Assembly: GCA_030770535.1 (NCBI GenBank)
Contig: JASVEC010000010.1
Coordinates: 620,001-684,000 of the forward strand
Direction of reading: 5' to 3'
DNA length: 64,000 bases
DNA from: Batkoa obscura
Lineage: Eukaryota; Entomophthoromycota; Entomophthoromycetes; Entomophthorales; Batkoaceae
Part shown: in pieces, positions 24,971-35,751 of the stretch
Layout: the number at the start of each line of letters is the position of its first letter
How positions within the stretch are numbered: the stretch's first letter is position 1
Position numbers and translations under genes: made by a program
The notes under the pieces: generated by a model
Seen by the model: only the letters and a program-made list of their open reading frames with translations
Told to the model about the DNA's origin: nothing
Databases searched by the model: none

Positions 24971-25037
24971 TAAAATTAGTATAGTGTAATTATTATCAAA
25001 TTCATTTCTAATATTAAAATTTATATATTCTACATTG

Positions 25038-25145
25038 TATGGGGATGTCTTTTTTGACTTCATTATTTTTTCCATTTTTTAAGCGTTATTTAAGTGGAAA
25101 ATTTGTTAGTAAAACTCTTAAACATAAAAATATATCCCTATATAT
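25038..25145 (+). mobile_element. MITE-like repeat copy
   Basis: Begins tatggggatgtcttttttga, contains cgttatttaagtgg and gttagtaaaactcttaaaca, and ends atatatccctata, 25 bases from the DNAJC3 stop codon. It probably sits in that gene's 3' untranslated region. Confidence 0.82.
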
Positions 25146-25169
25146 TATATTATATTAATAAATTTTTAT

Positions 25170-27128
25170 TTAAAACCCAAAATGAAATTGATGTTCAAAA
25201 CCACCACCTTGATGACTTCCATGACCTCCTTTTTGAAAGAAAAACTGGAATGGATCACCACCTGAAAATGGATGTCCATGACCACCAAATGGATTCTCAT
25301 TATGTCCATGACCACCAGTAGGATCATTTGGATCATCTCCTTGATCAAATCGAGCTTTTAATTCTATATTAAAATAATTATTATTAATCTTAAGCCCATA
25401 GAAATAAAATAAATAATTTTATTTTTACCTTCATTTGATAATACTTCGTAAGCTTGATTTAATTCTGCCATTTTCTTTTCAACTTCTTCTTTTGGTAAAT
25501 CACCACGATAAGTATCTGGATGCCATTTTCTAGCTAATTTTAAAAATGCTTTTTTGATTTCTTTTTGTCCTGCATTTCGCGACACTTGTAAGATTTTATA
25601 ATAATCTTTTTGTTTACTTTGTTTAAGTTTAATTTGTGCATTTCTTAATTTTTCTTTAATCTAATACAAATATAAAAGTTAGTTAAATATTATTTGTTAT
25701 TTAATTATTACTCACCTTTTTATCTCCTTCTTTAATTTCATTAGCTTTCTTTAAATCTTGAATTGCTTCTTCATATTTTTCCATTAGTATATATACTTCA
25801 GATCTAGCTACTAAGGGTATTGAAGATTCTGGTTGAAGTTCAATTGCTTTTGTACAACTATCAATACTTTTTCCTTTATTTTTAAGCTAAATAATAATTA
25901 CTTAATTATAATAATAATATAAATAATATTATAACTTACTCTTTGATTAGCAATACAACTATAAATGTACAATTTGCCCATTAATTGATTTGGACCGAAA
26001 TCTGTAGCACCAATTTCATTAACAATTTCCTTTAATTTAGCTTCAATAGAAATTAATAAACCATCATTATTATCATTATCTAAAATTTCATTAATTTCTT
26101 TCCAATCTTTCTTTTTATAAAGTGTTTGTAAGTTGGCCATTTGTTTTTCACTCTTTTTAATTTGTTTAAATAAAGCTTTAAACTTTTTAGAATCCGGATC
26201 ATAATGCAATATCTTCTTAACATTTTTGATAGCTGCATCGAAATCATACATTATATAATAATTAATTAGAGTTAATTTTTGTAATGTTTCTTGATCTAAA
26301 GGAGATAATTGAATTACTCGACTATAAATAATAACAATAATTAGTTATTTATAGCATATTAATCTAATAAGTAACTTACGTCCAATCACCAATAGCTTCT
26401 TCATATAAATTTTGAGAAATAGCTGAATAAGCCCTTTTTTTACGTAATTCTAAAGCTTGTGGAGCTACCATTAATAGAAATGAAAATGTTTCCCCTGCCG
26501 ATTTAAATTCTTTGTTTTTTAATTGTTTTTCACCAACAGAAACTAATTGACTTGCTTCAGTTACTTTTTCTAACTAAAATAATAAAGACCGTTATTATTA
26601 TTACTTGATAACAATATAATAAAATAACTACTTACCAATTCAATAGTATCTTGATGTTGTTCATTAGTACTTAAAAATTGTTTTAAATCTTTAATAGCCA
26701 ATTCAAACTCGCCTTTTTTAGCATAAATTTTACCACGTTGCAAATAAGCCTAATTTCAAAATTAATAAATAACTAAACTATCAATAAGACATTAACTAAC
26801 CTGATTAAAATCGGGTTTAATATCCAAAATAGAAGAAAAATCATCAATAGCTTGTTGATTTCTACCAAGAGTAACTAAAGCAGTGGCGCGTTTAAAATAA
26901 CTTAGATAGTTTTTTGGATCAAGTTCTAAAAGTAATTTGTTAGATTTAAAGATTTCAAGAAATAAGTTTTTAAAATTTACCTATGGCATTATTATAAGCT
27001 TCTAAAGCATCAGTAAATTGACCTTGAGATAAAAAAGAGTTAGCTTCAGTTAACCACTGTTCACTATTTTTTTCACAATTAGTCAATTGAAGTTGAAGTA
27101 ACAACAATGAAAGTATATGGAATCTCAT
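25170..27128 (-). CDS. DNAJC3: ER-luminal co-chaperone DNAJC3/P58IPK type (TPR plus J domain)
   Basis: Eight exons: 27128-26981, 26925-26801, 26749-26636, 26573-26380, 26321-25940, 25886-25716, 25660-25429 and 25363-25170; 519 residues. The start [18 protein letters not shown] is a signal peptide. TPR repeats follow ([62 protein letters not shown]). The J domain near 395 to 460 reads [20 protein letters not shown] and carries the essential HPD (WHPDTYRGD). A Gly/His/Phe-rich tail ([20 protein letters not shown]) follows. DNAJC3 hands unfolded clients to BiP in the ER. No KDEL-type retention signal is visible; the protein ends HQFHFGF, as in some family members. Confidence 0.93.
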
Positions 27129-27944
27129 TGTTTTAAAATAATAACAATAATAAAATTAAAAGAATAAAAAATTGAAATAACAGTCATATTGTAAATTTAA
27201 TTTATAGTTTGAGGAAAGTTTGGTAGCTAATTTTTTTTTATCAATAGCCAATCATTTTTTACACTTTTGAATTTTTGTTAATATTAGCAAATTATATTCT
27301 TTGTTCATAGTTCTTAACTAACTTAATTTCCAATCTTTTTAAACCACATAATCGAAATTGATTAAACTTTAAAAGCCAAGAATGACTATTGGCTTAATAA
27401 ATTAAATCATTTGTTATGGAAATTAATTGAAGCATGATCTGATTAATCTAAGCTTTATTTCTTAGTCTAAAATTAATCAAAAAAGTAAGCTTATTAACTT
27501 TTCCGTTATTATCGACTATCAAAATGGACAAGTCTTTAGAATTCAAAGCAAATAATTTAAGCTAACTGTTTTCAACAGTTTTTATAATCATAATTATACT
27601 ATCAAAAAAAAAAAGAAAGGGATTAAAGCAAATCAATATAATAAATTTAAACAAAAATCTAAATACAAATATAAAATTTATTTTATTGTTTCTTAATTTT
27701 ATAACTCAACTCAGAATAATTCCTCAACTCTACCAACCAATGTTTGAAACTAAAAGTTAATTATGAAAAAATGGATCAGCTAACTTTATAAAGTAGTACA
27801 AATTAATTTTTTAACTATTAATTCATATTTGAAAAGCATTATTTATTCAGTGTAGTAACTAAAGGTTATAATAAACTTAATTCTATTATTTATCAATATA
27901 TAACATCTAGTTTATCAGCTATCTTGATCTTATTTCACTTTAAC

Positions 27945-28026
27945 AAATGCTACTCAGTTGATGAGCTTCTATGACTTGGATTGGGGTTATAGAGGCGTGA
28001 TCTTGCATGAAGTAGGAGTTCATCTC
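27945..28026 (-). pseudogene. possible Tc1/mariner transposase relic
   Basis: The minus strand reads NSYFMQDHASITPIQVIEAH before a stop. This resembles the second catalytic aspartate block of Tc1/mariner transposases, usually of the form FMQDNA-x-x-H followed by a helix. Surrounding frames are broken, so only a fragment remains. The match is short and the call is tentative. Confidence 0.3.
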
Positions 28027-28581
28027 TGATGAAGCTACTGTTTGTATATTTTTCAAGTGAAGTCTAAAAGTATAATAAGTAATTTTCAAAATTGGTATAT
28101 ACTTTTACCTAAGTTAAGCTGATATAATTCTTATCAAGCTTTACACCTTGAAGTTTTTAAAAGGTTAGCTGTATCATGGAAAGTTTCAAATTCAACAACT
28201 CTATAAATCCAATTAATAAACTTATTAAATAGTTATTAAATTTACACTTTTTTTGAGCAACTTTCACCAAGAACAATATTTGAAATTTCTGCAGCGATTT
28301 CTACAGAAGCTTGAATATCTTAATAACGTTTTAGGTTGAATTTTTACTATTAGGTTATTATACTGCTTTGAAATTTGAATTGAAAGGGTGATTTCTAAGT
28401 ATAGTTCCACTTTAGGAATATACATAACACCGTTATTCTTTACTAAAAAACTAATATTTTAATTTTAATCTTTTTTAGTTCCTACTAATAAATTCTCCTT
28501 TTTATCATTCTTTACGAAAGGCGGAATACTTGATTGATCTATTAACATGTGTTAACTTTTGTACTAAATATTATAAATTAT

Positions 28582-28775
28582 TTTTTCCCGAAAAATTCTA
28601 AGTCATTGAGTTTATAACTGCAAACTTCAACATCTTTAGCATGGCCAAAATCCAACATTCAAGCAAAATTAAGATATATACTATAAAGCAGGATTATTAT
28701 GGAGGCCAATCTTCAAAACTTCTCCGTAAGAAATGAGAAATTTTTCAACGTTTTTCTGTACAACTCCGCTAAGTA
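28582..28775 (-). pseudogene. possible RRM-domain pseudogene fragment
   Basis: The minus strand contains VEKFLISYGEVLKIGLHNN, then after stop codons NVGFGHAKDVEV and YKLNDLEFFGKK. These pieces fall in the order and spacing of an RNA recognition motif (helix 1 and strand 2, the RNP1-like GFG block, then helix 2 with strand 4). The frame is interrupted, so this is a relic if real. Confidence 0.35.
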
Positions 28776-29062
28776 AATAATCAATATATACACGTAATAG
28801 GTTTTTTTAGGAGCAGTATATTTAGTTGAAAACAAATAGGCAAAATAAGTACAGAGGGATGGCTGGGGAAGAAAAAGTCAATTAGGGGACGCAAGCATCC
28901 CTCAAAAACTAAGATATTTTGAAAAGTATTACAAGCTTATGCTAGTCAAGGTATTTAAATGACGTAACATATATTTATTGCAACCATACTTTGAATTATG
29001 AGTGTTGTTATCTAAACAAAAATAAGGAGTAAGTCCAATTAGTTTTGAAAAGGTATGCAATT

Positions 29063-29168
29063 ACATACGGATGTATTTTTTCGTTTAGGAGTTTTACTAA
29101 TAGCTTTTCCACTCAAATAGTACTTAAAAAATAGAAAAAGTGATAAAACCAAAAAAACACCCCATATT
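29063..29168 (-). mobile_element. MITE-like repeat copy, inverted
   Basis: Reads acatacggatgtattttttc, then cttttccactcaaatagtac, ending aaaaaaacaccccatatt. It is the left member of a pair with the next copy, separated by only a few bases. Confidence 0.8.
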
Positions 29169-29172
29169 CTAG

Positions 29173-29281
29173 CATATGGGAGTGTTTTTTTTGACTTCAT
29201 TATTTTTTCCATTTTTCAAGCGCTATTTAAGTGGAAAAATTGTTAATAAAATTCTTAGACACGAAAATACATCCCCATATA
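29173..29281 (+). mobile_element. MITE-like repeat copy, full length
   Basis: Begins catatgggagtgttttttttg, has the full core (cttcattattttttccattt, gcgctatttaagtgg) and ends aaaatacatccccatata. Confidence 0.85.
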
Positions 29282-29641
29282 TTTACAATTTTATTTGTAT
29301 GATTTATAAGATAAGTTTATATTAAATATCAATTCACTCAATGTCAAAGTTTTTCTTTAAATAAATGGAAATTAATAAGTTTAAAAAATATAGATGGGCA
29401 CACATTTTATTTCAAGCTTTAACTGGTACTTTAATTTAATCTATTCAAAAAATGACCATAATATTAACAAGAAAGATTTATATTATAACATCTTGTGTTT
29501 AGTTTTGGACATTGATCTCAAGCATTAATAGCAGTGCCCTAAATTTAAACGCAAAATGTTATGGTATATAAACGATAGCAAAAACCAAATTAAAAGACTT
29601 AACAATCTCATCAAAATAACAAAATAAAACATTAAAAAACT

Positions 29642-30961
29642 TTAATTTTTAACATCTCCACTAGTTCCCTCTTGACTTTCCCTTTCCTTTTTTCTAAGAG
29701 CTCTTTTGCGAGTGGATACCATTTGATCTAAAAAAGACCATCAATATCATTAAATAATAAAATAAATATTAAACTTACCCTTATTTAAAAAGATCCAAAA
29801 GTCTAAGTTAGCAAAATTAGAAGTAAGTGCATGAATAATAGCATGTGGGAAATAGGGAGTTGAATTATTAGGGATATTAGAACCACCTGGGACACCAATC
29901 TTATTCAATACAGTTTTAGCAAAAGATTCAGCTGTTGGAATAAGGAAAGAAGATTTTTTAAATTTAGATAATTTAGAAACCACAAAATAAGGGATGATAT
30001 TAGTAACTAAGATCTTATCTTTTTCCAATTCAGGTCCTAAAGCTGCTGAAAAAGTTTGTAAAAAGGATTTACTACTTGAATAAGTAGTCAATAAGGGGGT
30101 AGGGATTAAACCAGCAAAAGAACCAATATTCATAATCAAACCTGAATAATCACTACTATTAGTAGCCTTCTTCATTACTGGTATAATTAATTTGGTCATA
30201 AATAAAGTTCCATAAACATTGATATTCAAGATATCTTCAATTTCGCTATCTTCTTCTTCTTCAAGGTATTTAGGATGTTCGTGACTTTTACCAACATTGT
30301 TAACTATAAAGTTATTAGCTCAATTTATTAAATGCTAATTTTACTTACTTAAAATATGGATAGGTAAATCTTTAATCAATTGTTTTACAGGTTCAAATTT
30401 AGCTACTCCAGGTTTAGCGAAATCCAAAGCTAAAGTTTTGATTTCTACCTCGTTGTCTTTACCTAATAAAAGTTGTTATTTATGTTATTTATTATCGCAG
30501 TTTTACAGCTTACTTATTTCCTCTTTAAGTTGATCTAACTTGGATTGAGTACGAGAGATTAAGACTAAATTAAATTTCTCTTTAGCAAGTAATAAGGTTA
30601 ACTCTTTTCCAATTCCATCAGTACATCCAGTAATTACTAATATCTAAGCTTAGTTTAATTTCTAAAATAAAAACTTTCTATTTACCTGCCCATGCTCCAG
30701 TATTGGCGCCGAATTCTTTAATCTAAAAGCTTAGTTATTGAAAAGTTTTTAATGTGCTAAGTGAACAAATTACATTCTTTCCTGGTGCAATATAGCAACT
30801 AAAGATGGTACCGACGATAGGTAAAATTTTATAACAAATATAAACCAATCCGAAAAATTTCAAGGCTTGACTAACAAGTTCATTTTCTAAAATTCCTAGA
30901 GTAATGTATTGTATTGATTTCTTATACTTCTAAATTGCAAAGTACCATATAAAATATCCAT
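29642..30961 (-). CDS. very-long-chain 3-oxoacyl-CoA reductase (IFA38/HSD17B12 type)
   Basis: Proposed exons: 30961-30946, 30895-30774, 30722-30686, 30636-30514, 30462-30349, 30303-29779 and 29727-29642; 340 residues. The enzyme performs the first reduction in each fatty-acid elongation round at the ER, using NADPH. Evidence is an N-terminal membrane segment ([19 protein letters not shown]), the short-chain dehydrogenase cofactor motif [11 protein letters not shown] near 59 to 69, [18 protein letters not shown] near 139, catalytic Ser about 199 (NIGSFAG) and the YSSSK Tyr/Lys pair near 212 and 216. The tail is rich in Lys/Arg, which suits ER retention. The first intron is uncertain: a 50-base form (GTACTT donor) and a 32-base form (GTATAA donor) both keep the frame. 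Confidence 0.88.
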
Positions 30962-31034
30962 TTTATAAAAAAAAGTAACTTTAAAAAATATAAAAAATTC
31001 GAGTTTTAAGATGACTCAATAATTATAGTTTAAG

Positions 31035-31039
31035 CCAAT
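31035..31039 (+). promoter_or_regulatory. CCAAT box upstream of the ketoacyl-CoA reductase
   Basis: AGCCAATAAA lies 74 bases before the start codon of the minus-strand gene. The same AGCCAAT core recurs upstream of other genes in the window. Confidence 0.4.
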
Positions 31040-31195
31040 AAAAGATAGCCTTGTAGTTAAGGTAAAAGGAATGTTATTATTCCATAAATTTAAAGGGATG
31101 ATTAGTCATTTGAAATAAATTATAACTACCTAAAATACAATAAATAGATAAAACAGTAATAAAATCAACTACATTATTAAAAGAAAACAAAAATT

Positions 31196-31798
31196 TTATT
31201 CAACTAAAGCCACACATTCAATCTCAACTTTAACATCCTTAGGAAGACGAGCAACTTCAACAGCTGCACGAGCTGGACGGTGTTCACCAAAGTGCTATTA
31301 AACCTATAAATAAAAGTACTAAAAAAAATCAAAATCTCTTACCTCAGCATAAACTTCATTCATTTTAACAAAGTCATTCATATCCTTTAAAAATACAGTA
31401 GTTTTAATTACTTTGTTAAAGTCAGAGTCAGCAGCCTTTAATACTTGTCTTAAATTTTTCAAACTTTGATGCTAGATTTTAAAAATTTAAATTTAGAATT
31501 ATTATTCATTTAATTCAATAGCTATATAACTTACAGTTTGGCTAGTAATATCTTCTGGAATACTACCATCTTCTGGAACTACAGGAATTTGACCAGATAC
31601 AAATACAAAACCATTAGCTTTGATGGCTTGGGCTATATGGAAATTGGTGTTACTGTTGTTGATATCAGTAACATTTTAAAATTATGACTTACAATATGGT
31701 CCAATAGCTTTAGGAGCTAGTTCGGTATGTACTACTTTTAAATTTGACATGTTACGTACTTGAGTTTTAAGACTACGAATGATATTAGTTGCAAACAT
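31196..31798 (-). CDS. RIDA: RidA family 2-iminobutanoate/2-iminopropanoate deaminase
   Basis: Exons are 31798-31693, 31632-31535, 31471-31343 and 31294-31196; 143 residues. RidA hydrolyses reactive enamine/imine intermediates released by PLP enzymes such as threonine dehydratase. The first 17 residues ([17 protein letters not shown]) form a likely mitochondrial presequence, as in yeast Mmf1. A second ATG at residue 17 ([21 protein letters not shown]) would give the cytosolic Hmf1-like form. The family core is clear: [20 protein letters not shown], then [18 protein letters not shown], the [13 protein letters not shown] block with the substrate-binding Arg, and the final [10 protein letters not shown]. 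The last intron uses an acceptor that follows another AG within nine bases. Confidence 0.93.
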
Positions 31799-31879
31799 TA
31801 AAACAAAGTTTAAATATACTTTTCAAGCTTATGTCATCTTTTTACTTTGACTAAACTCGGTGGTAGGTAACGCTATCTT

Positions 31880-31884
31880 ATTGG
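31880..31884 (-). promoter_or_regulatory. CCAAT box upstream of RidA
   Basis: ATTGG on the plus strand reads CCAAT in the direction of the gene, 82 bases before its start codon. Confidence 0.4.
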
Positions 31885-32306
31885 TTGCAATTAATTTTCT
31901 AAAAGTACTAAAGAACAAAACTGGGTCAATTTATACCCACGGTGCAACATTTTTTAGAAAAGTGTAACCAAAGCTAGAGAAATGTTTTAAAACACTGGAG
32001 ATTAAACATTATAAGCAAAAATTTAACAAAATAGTGATTTTAGTATTTTGTTGTTTTTGGTAAGTTTTTTACTTGTTATTGCCAACTGTTAGAGTTTTTA
32101 TATATATTTCAAAAGGATATAATCGCAAAAATAGTAAATTATGCATAAACAGGATGAAAACGAAGGTTATCCCTTCTATAGAAAATCAATAGATTATTTC
32201 TTAAATTTTAAATCTTGAATACAAAAAATTATTTTCAATATTAACTAGGCATTTAAGTCCATTCAAATAAAAAATTACAATTTAATTAATATGATATAAA
32301 CAAGAA

Positions 32307-34183
32307 CTAATGCTTATTAGATAAGAAAGCGATGGTATTGTTCCAAGAAGAATTCCAGGAGGTGACAAGATTGGCAGATAGTGTAGATTGTGTTCTTTTA
32401 TGTGGATTAAAAAATCTTTTCTTTGAGCTTTGTAAAAGGCTACTAAAATTATTTTGTTGTGTATTAAGAACATTTTGTAAATTAGGTAAATTAGGTAGAG
32501 CTCTAAACAATGTATTATTTTTCTTTCCATCCTCTTTATTATTGTTTGGTAGTAAATGCATCAGATCTAAATTTGTATTCGGACTAATAAACTACATTTA
32601 ATACTTTTATAATTTGATTTTATATTATACTTACGGTAATGCTTCTAATCGATAAGCTAAATCTATGATATTTGATATATCTATAACTTTAGGATAATTT
32701 TGTAATAATTTCAAATTATCAGCAAAATTGCCTATCAGTAATTGATCTTTAACTAAACATAGCATAGCAACCCCTACCATAACCATTGTATTTAAAGGTG
32801 AAATATTAGAAGCTGGGGAAACCGAAGGAAATCCATTTTCAGAAGCTAAATAAATAGGAGTATGTGAGAATAAAGCATCCCACAGCCTTATAACATCTGG
32901 GAGATCAAATTCTTGAGATCCTAATACGGTAATCCATCTAAAAGCAAAATACGTGGGATCCAGGCCCTTATTTTTCAAATCTTGATACAGTTCAGGTGAA
33001 ACTTGTTTTAGTTTACACTCTAATAATTTTATTGTAGCGGATACTCCCACCCTCTTATCACGATCTAATTGCTTAACATATTGATCTCTAACCGACCCCA
33101 TAACTGCAGTAAAAAGATAAAATGCATCTGCTTCTGCATGCTCTCTACCCATCAGTGATGAGTTGGGTGAATCGTTGGCAACAACGTAGTAAATTGGTCC
33201 TAATATCTCATTCATACCTTGGACATACCCTACCCCTGGGTTTAACTTGGCATATATAAACAAAATCCTTTCCATCGCTTCCCAATGCAAGTCAATAATT
33301 TCATCTCCTTCATCTTGAGGGATAATGATACTTAGTGGATGATTGACAATCTTATCTTCTAATTCATTTTGGGGTGTAAGTAATTCGTTGGAAGTTATTG
33401 GAGTCAATTCTACTCCATCTGACAAAAATCCATCAAGTTCTTCTAGGGTAGTGATACTATTACTACTTGAATTTTTTGTACGATTGATCGCTCCATAACA
33501 TGAATATGCTCTTTTGTGACCTTCTGGTCGCTTTCTTACACCTATATTATCTTGGCTTAATTGTTGAAATAGATATCTTCTGTCCTGAGCAGATATATTT
33601 TCAAATGGGGTAGGTTGGTCTAATATATCATTAAATGAAGTAAAGTTAAACTTCTCGCTAATAGGAGAAGAAGGTGCAGTAGAAATTCTAGAGCTTGAAT
33701 CAAATACAGGCAATTGAAAAAAAGCATGGTCACTTAAAGTCCTTCTAACATCCATATCAATTTGTTCTAATAAACTACTGTCTTTTAATATATTTGCTTG
33801 CCCTTGATTAATTTTGGTTTTTCTTAATTCTTCTTTATCTTGTTCTGTTAATGGGAATCTATGCCCTTGATCCTCTACTAAGTCTTTTACAAAGCCATAA
33901 TAAGCTCTTCGTGAATCTGCTAAATGACTTGACCACAATCTCTTATCACTGGGTAATGTACGAAGTAATAACTTCCAACATAATGGACGATACCCTGGTA
34001 CATCGGGAATACCTAGTAATGGTTAATCATTTGATTCAAGTTCATTCTTATTATCCTACCATTTGAACACAACTTTCTTAACTGGTCCATATCCACATAA
34101 TTAAGTTCTGGATAACTTTCATCCTGCTCTAATACCGGATAACTTAATAAATCGGAAAATAACTTTTTTCTATCAATAAACAT
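32307..34183 (-). CDS. TBC-domain Rab GTPase-activating protein (TBC1D13-like)
   Basis: Exons are 34183-34060, 34012-32635 and 32583-32307; 592 residues. TBC proteins speed GTP hydrolysis by Rabs. The opening block GIPDVPGYRPLCWKLLLRTL near 42 to 61 is typical of TBC1D13. The catalytic arginine finger is in QIDMDVRRTLSDHAFF near 131, and the glutamine finger is in GVGYVQGMNEILGPIYYV near 330. LDPTYFAFRWITVLGSQEF with LPDVIRLWDALFS follows. Human TBC1D13 is 400 residues. The extra length here comes from a Ser/Glu-rich insert (roughly 145 to 270) between the two finger motifs and an Asn/Ser-rich tail of about 90 residues. Both catalytic residues are kept, so activity is expected. Confidence 0.9.
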
Positions 34184-35751
34184 AATATTAGAGAAATATT
34201 GATAACAGTTATTGTTGATTTACCTTATATTATATTTCATTATTTACAAATTCAAAAATAATCGTTAAAGAATTTTCAATTTTAAAATTTTATCCTCTTC
34301 GGGTTCCATTAATTAAATTAGCTTCCTTATTTAGCAAAAACAATTTTCTTCAGTCAATTTTCAATAGTTTATAAATAATTGTAAAACTTATGCACAACTT
34401 AAAGCCTAACTATTGATTTCTTTTTCACCCATTTATTTGTTTTCTTAATGAAAGGATGGCTTAGAACCCTCCCTTTTTGAATTAGGATTTCAATATTTGC
34501 CCACCTTTCGTTTTACATTTTTGGTGCTAATAAATCAACTTTTTTAAGGTTAATCTATTGTTTTTTAATCAACAGATACCATAAAAATTTCAAAAAATCA
34601 AGATTTTTATCATTAATTGGGCTTCTGTTTTAGCCTTCTTTTTAGATTTAGTAACAAGACGGATGAATGATAAAACTCAGTCTTCTAAAATTAGCTTATT
34701 GAATAACAATCTTATTATAAGATAAAGCTAAATAAAATGGAATAATTAATATTAACGACTAATCAGTTTAAACAAAAGGAAAATTGAAGTTTATCATTAA
34801 ATCATGAAATTAATTTTATTAAAATCAATTGAAGAACTAAAATGACTTATGTCTATTATTAGTACTTAAATCACTTTTGATGTTTTTATTTTTAGACCTT
34901 TTTTTCAAAATAGTTGGCAATGTTATAATATTTTTAAAGCAGACAGCTTCAATTCAAAAAGCAAAGAACCTTTTGATTAAAAAGCGAATGGTTTTCAGCA
35001 ATAAAAAGCAAAAAAATATTTAGAATTTTGTAAAGACAATCAATATATTTCAAAATATGATGACAGAAACTTTATACATTACTAATAAAAATGTTATTAT
35101 AAAAAAGCAGTTCCTATATTAATATTATACTATTTAAAAGCATCCTTATTAAAATATACGTTAATAATAAATCAAACCTTTTAACTAAATTAGAAAAGTA
35201 TTTCAAGGTTAGTTTAATTTATGATTTTCCGCATTATAATAAAGTATTGGTTTCTATTGATAATGAAAATAATTACTATATTCTATACTGTTACTATTGA
35301 TGCAACAATTCAACTGTGCTGCTCTTATTAGAATTAACAATGAACTATTTAATAAATAGAGCAAATAATAAATAGAGCAAAGTTCTTCAGCCTTTTCATA
35401 TTTTATTTGGTAAAGTATATTGAAGTTCATTATCTAAAGATATTGTAACTATTAACGCCAGTCATTTTTCTTTTTCACGCTTTCTGCCTATTTTTTCTTG
35501 CTTTTAATCAACGTATGAGGATGTTTTTTTTGGTTTCATTACTTTTCCATTTTTTAAGCGCTATTTGAGTGGAAATATTGTTAGTAAAATTGTTAAACAA
35601 AAAAATACATCCCCATATTCCAACAAATCTCAAACAAATTAAAATCTGATAAAAACTAAAATGAATGATCTTCAAAAAAATAATCAAACTTTTTTATTTT
35701 AATTAATGTAAACTATCAAAAATAATTATGATTAATATTAAATTATATAAC
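34184..35751. other. intergenic region with one MITE copy
   Basis: About 1.6 kb with no gene seen. It holds one MITE copy (35514-35618) and otherwise AT-rich filler. Confidence 0.5.
35514..35618 (+). mobile_element. MITE-like repeat copy, full length
   Basis: Begins tatgaggatgttttttttgg, core ttttttaagcgctatttgag, ends aaaaaatacatccccatat. A well-preserved copy. Confidence 0.85.

Larger units (their letters stand above)
27129..29641. other. long intergenic region with gene relics and a MITE pair
   Basis: No intact gene. Two short decayed protein matches on the minus strand are noted separately: a Tc1/mariner-like patch (27945-28026) and an RRM-like patch (28582-28775). An inverted MITE pair lies at 29063-29281. 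CCAAT motifs near the DNAJC3 start are at 27248-27252 and, as ATTGG, 27388-27392. Confidence 0.5.
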
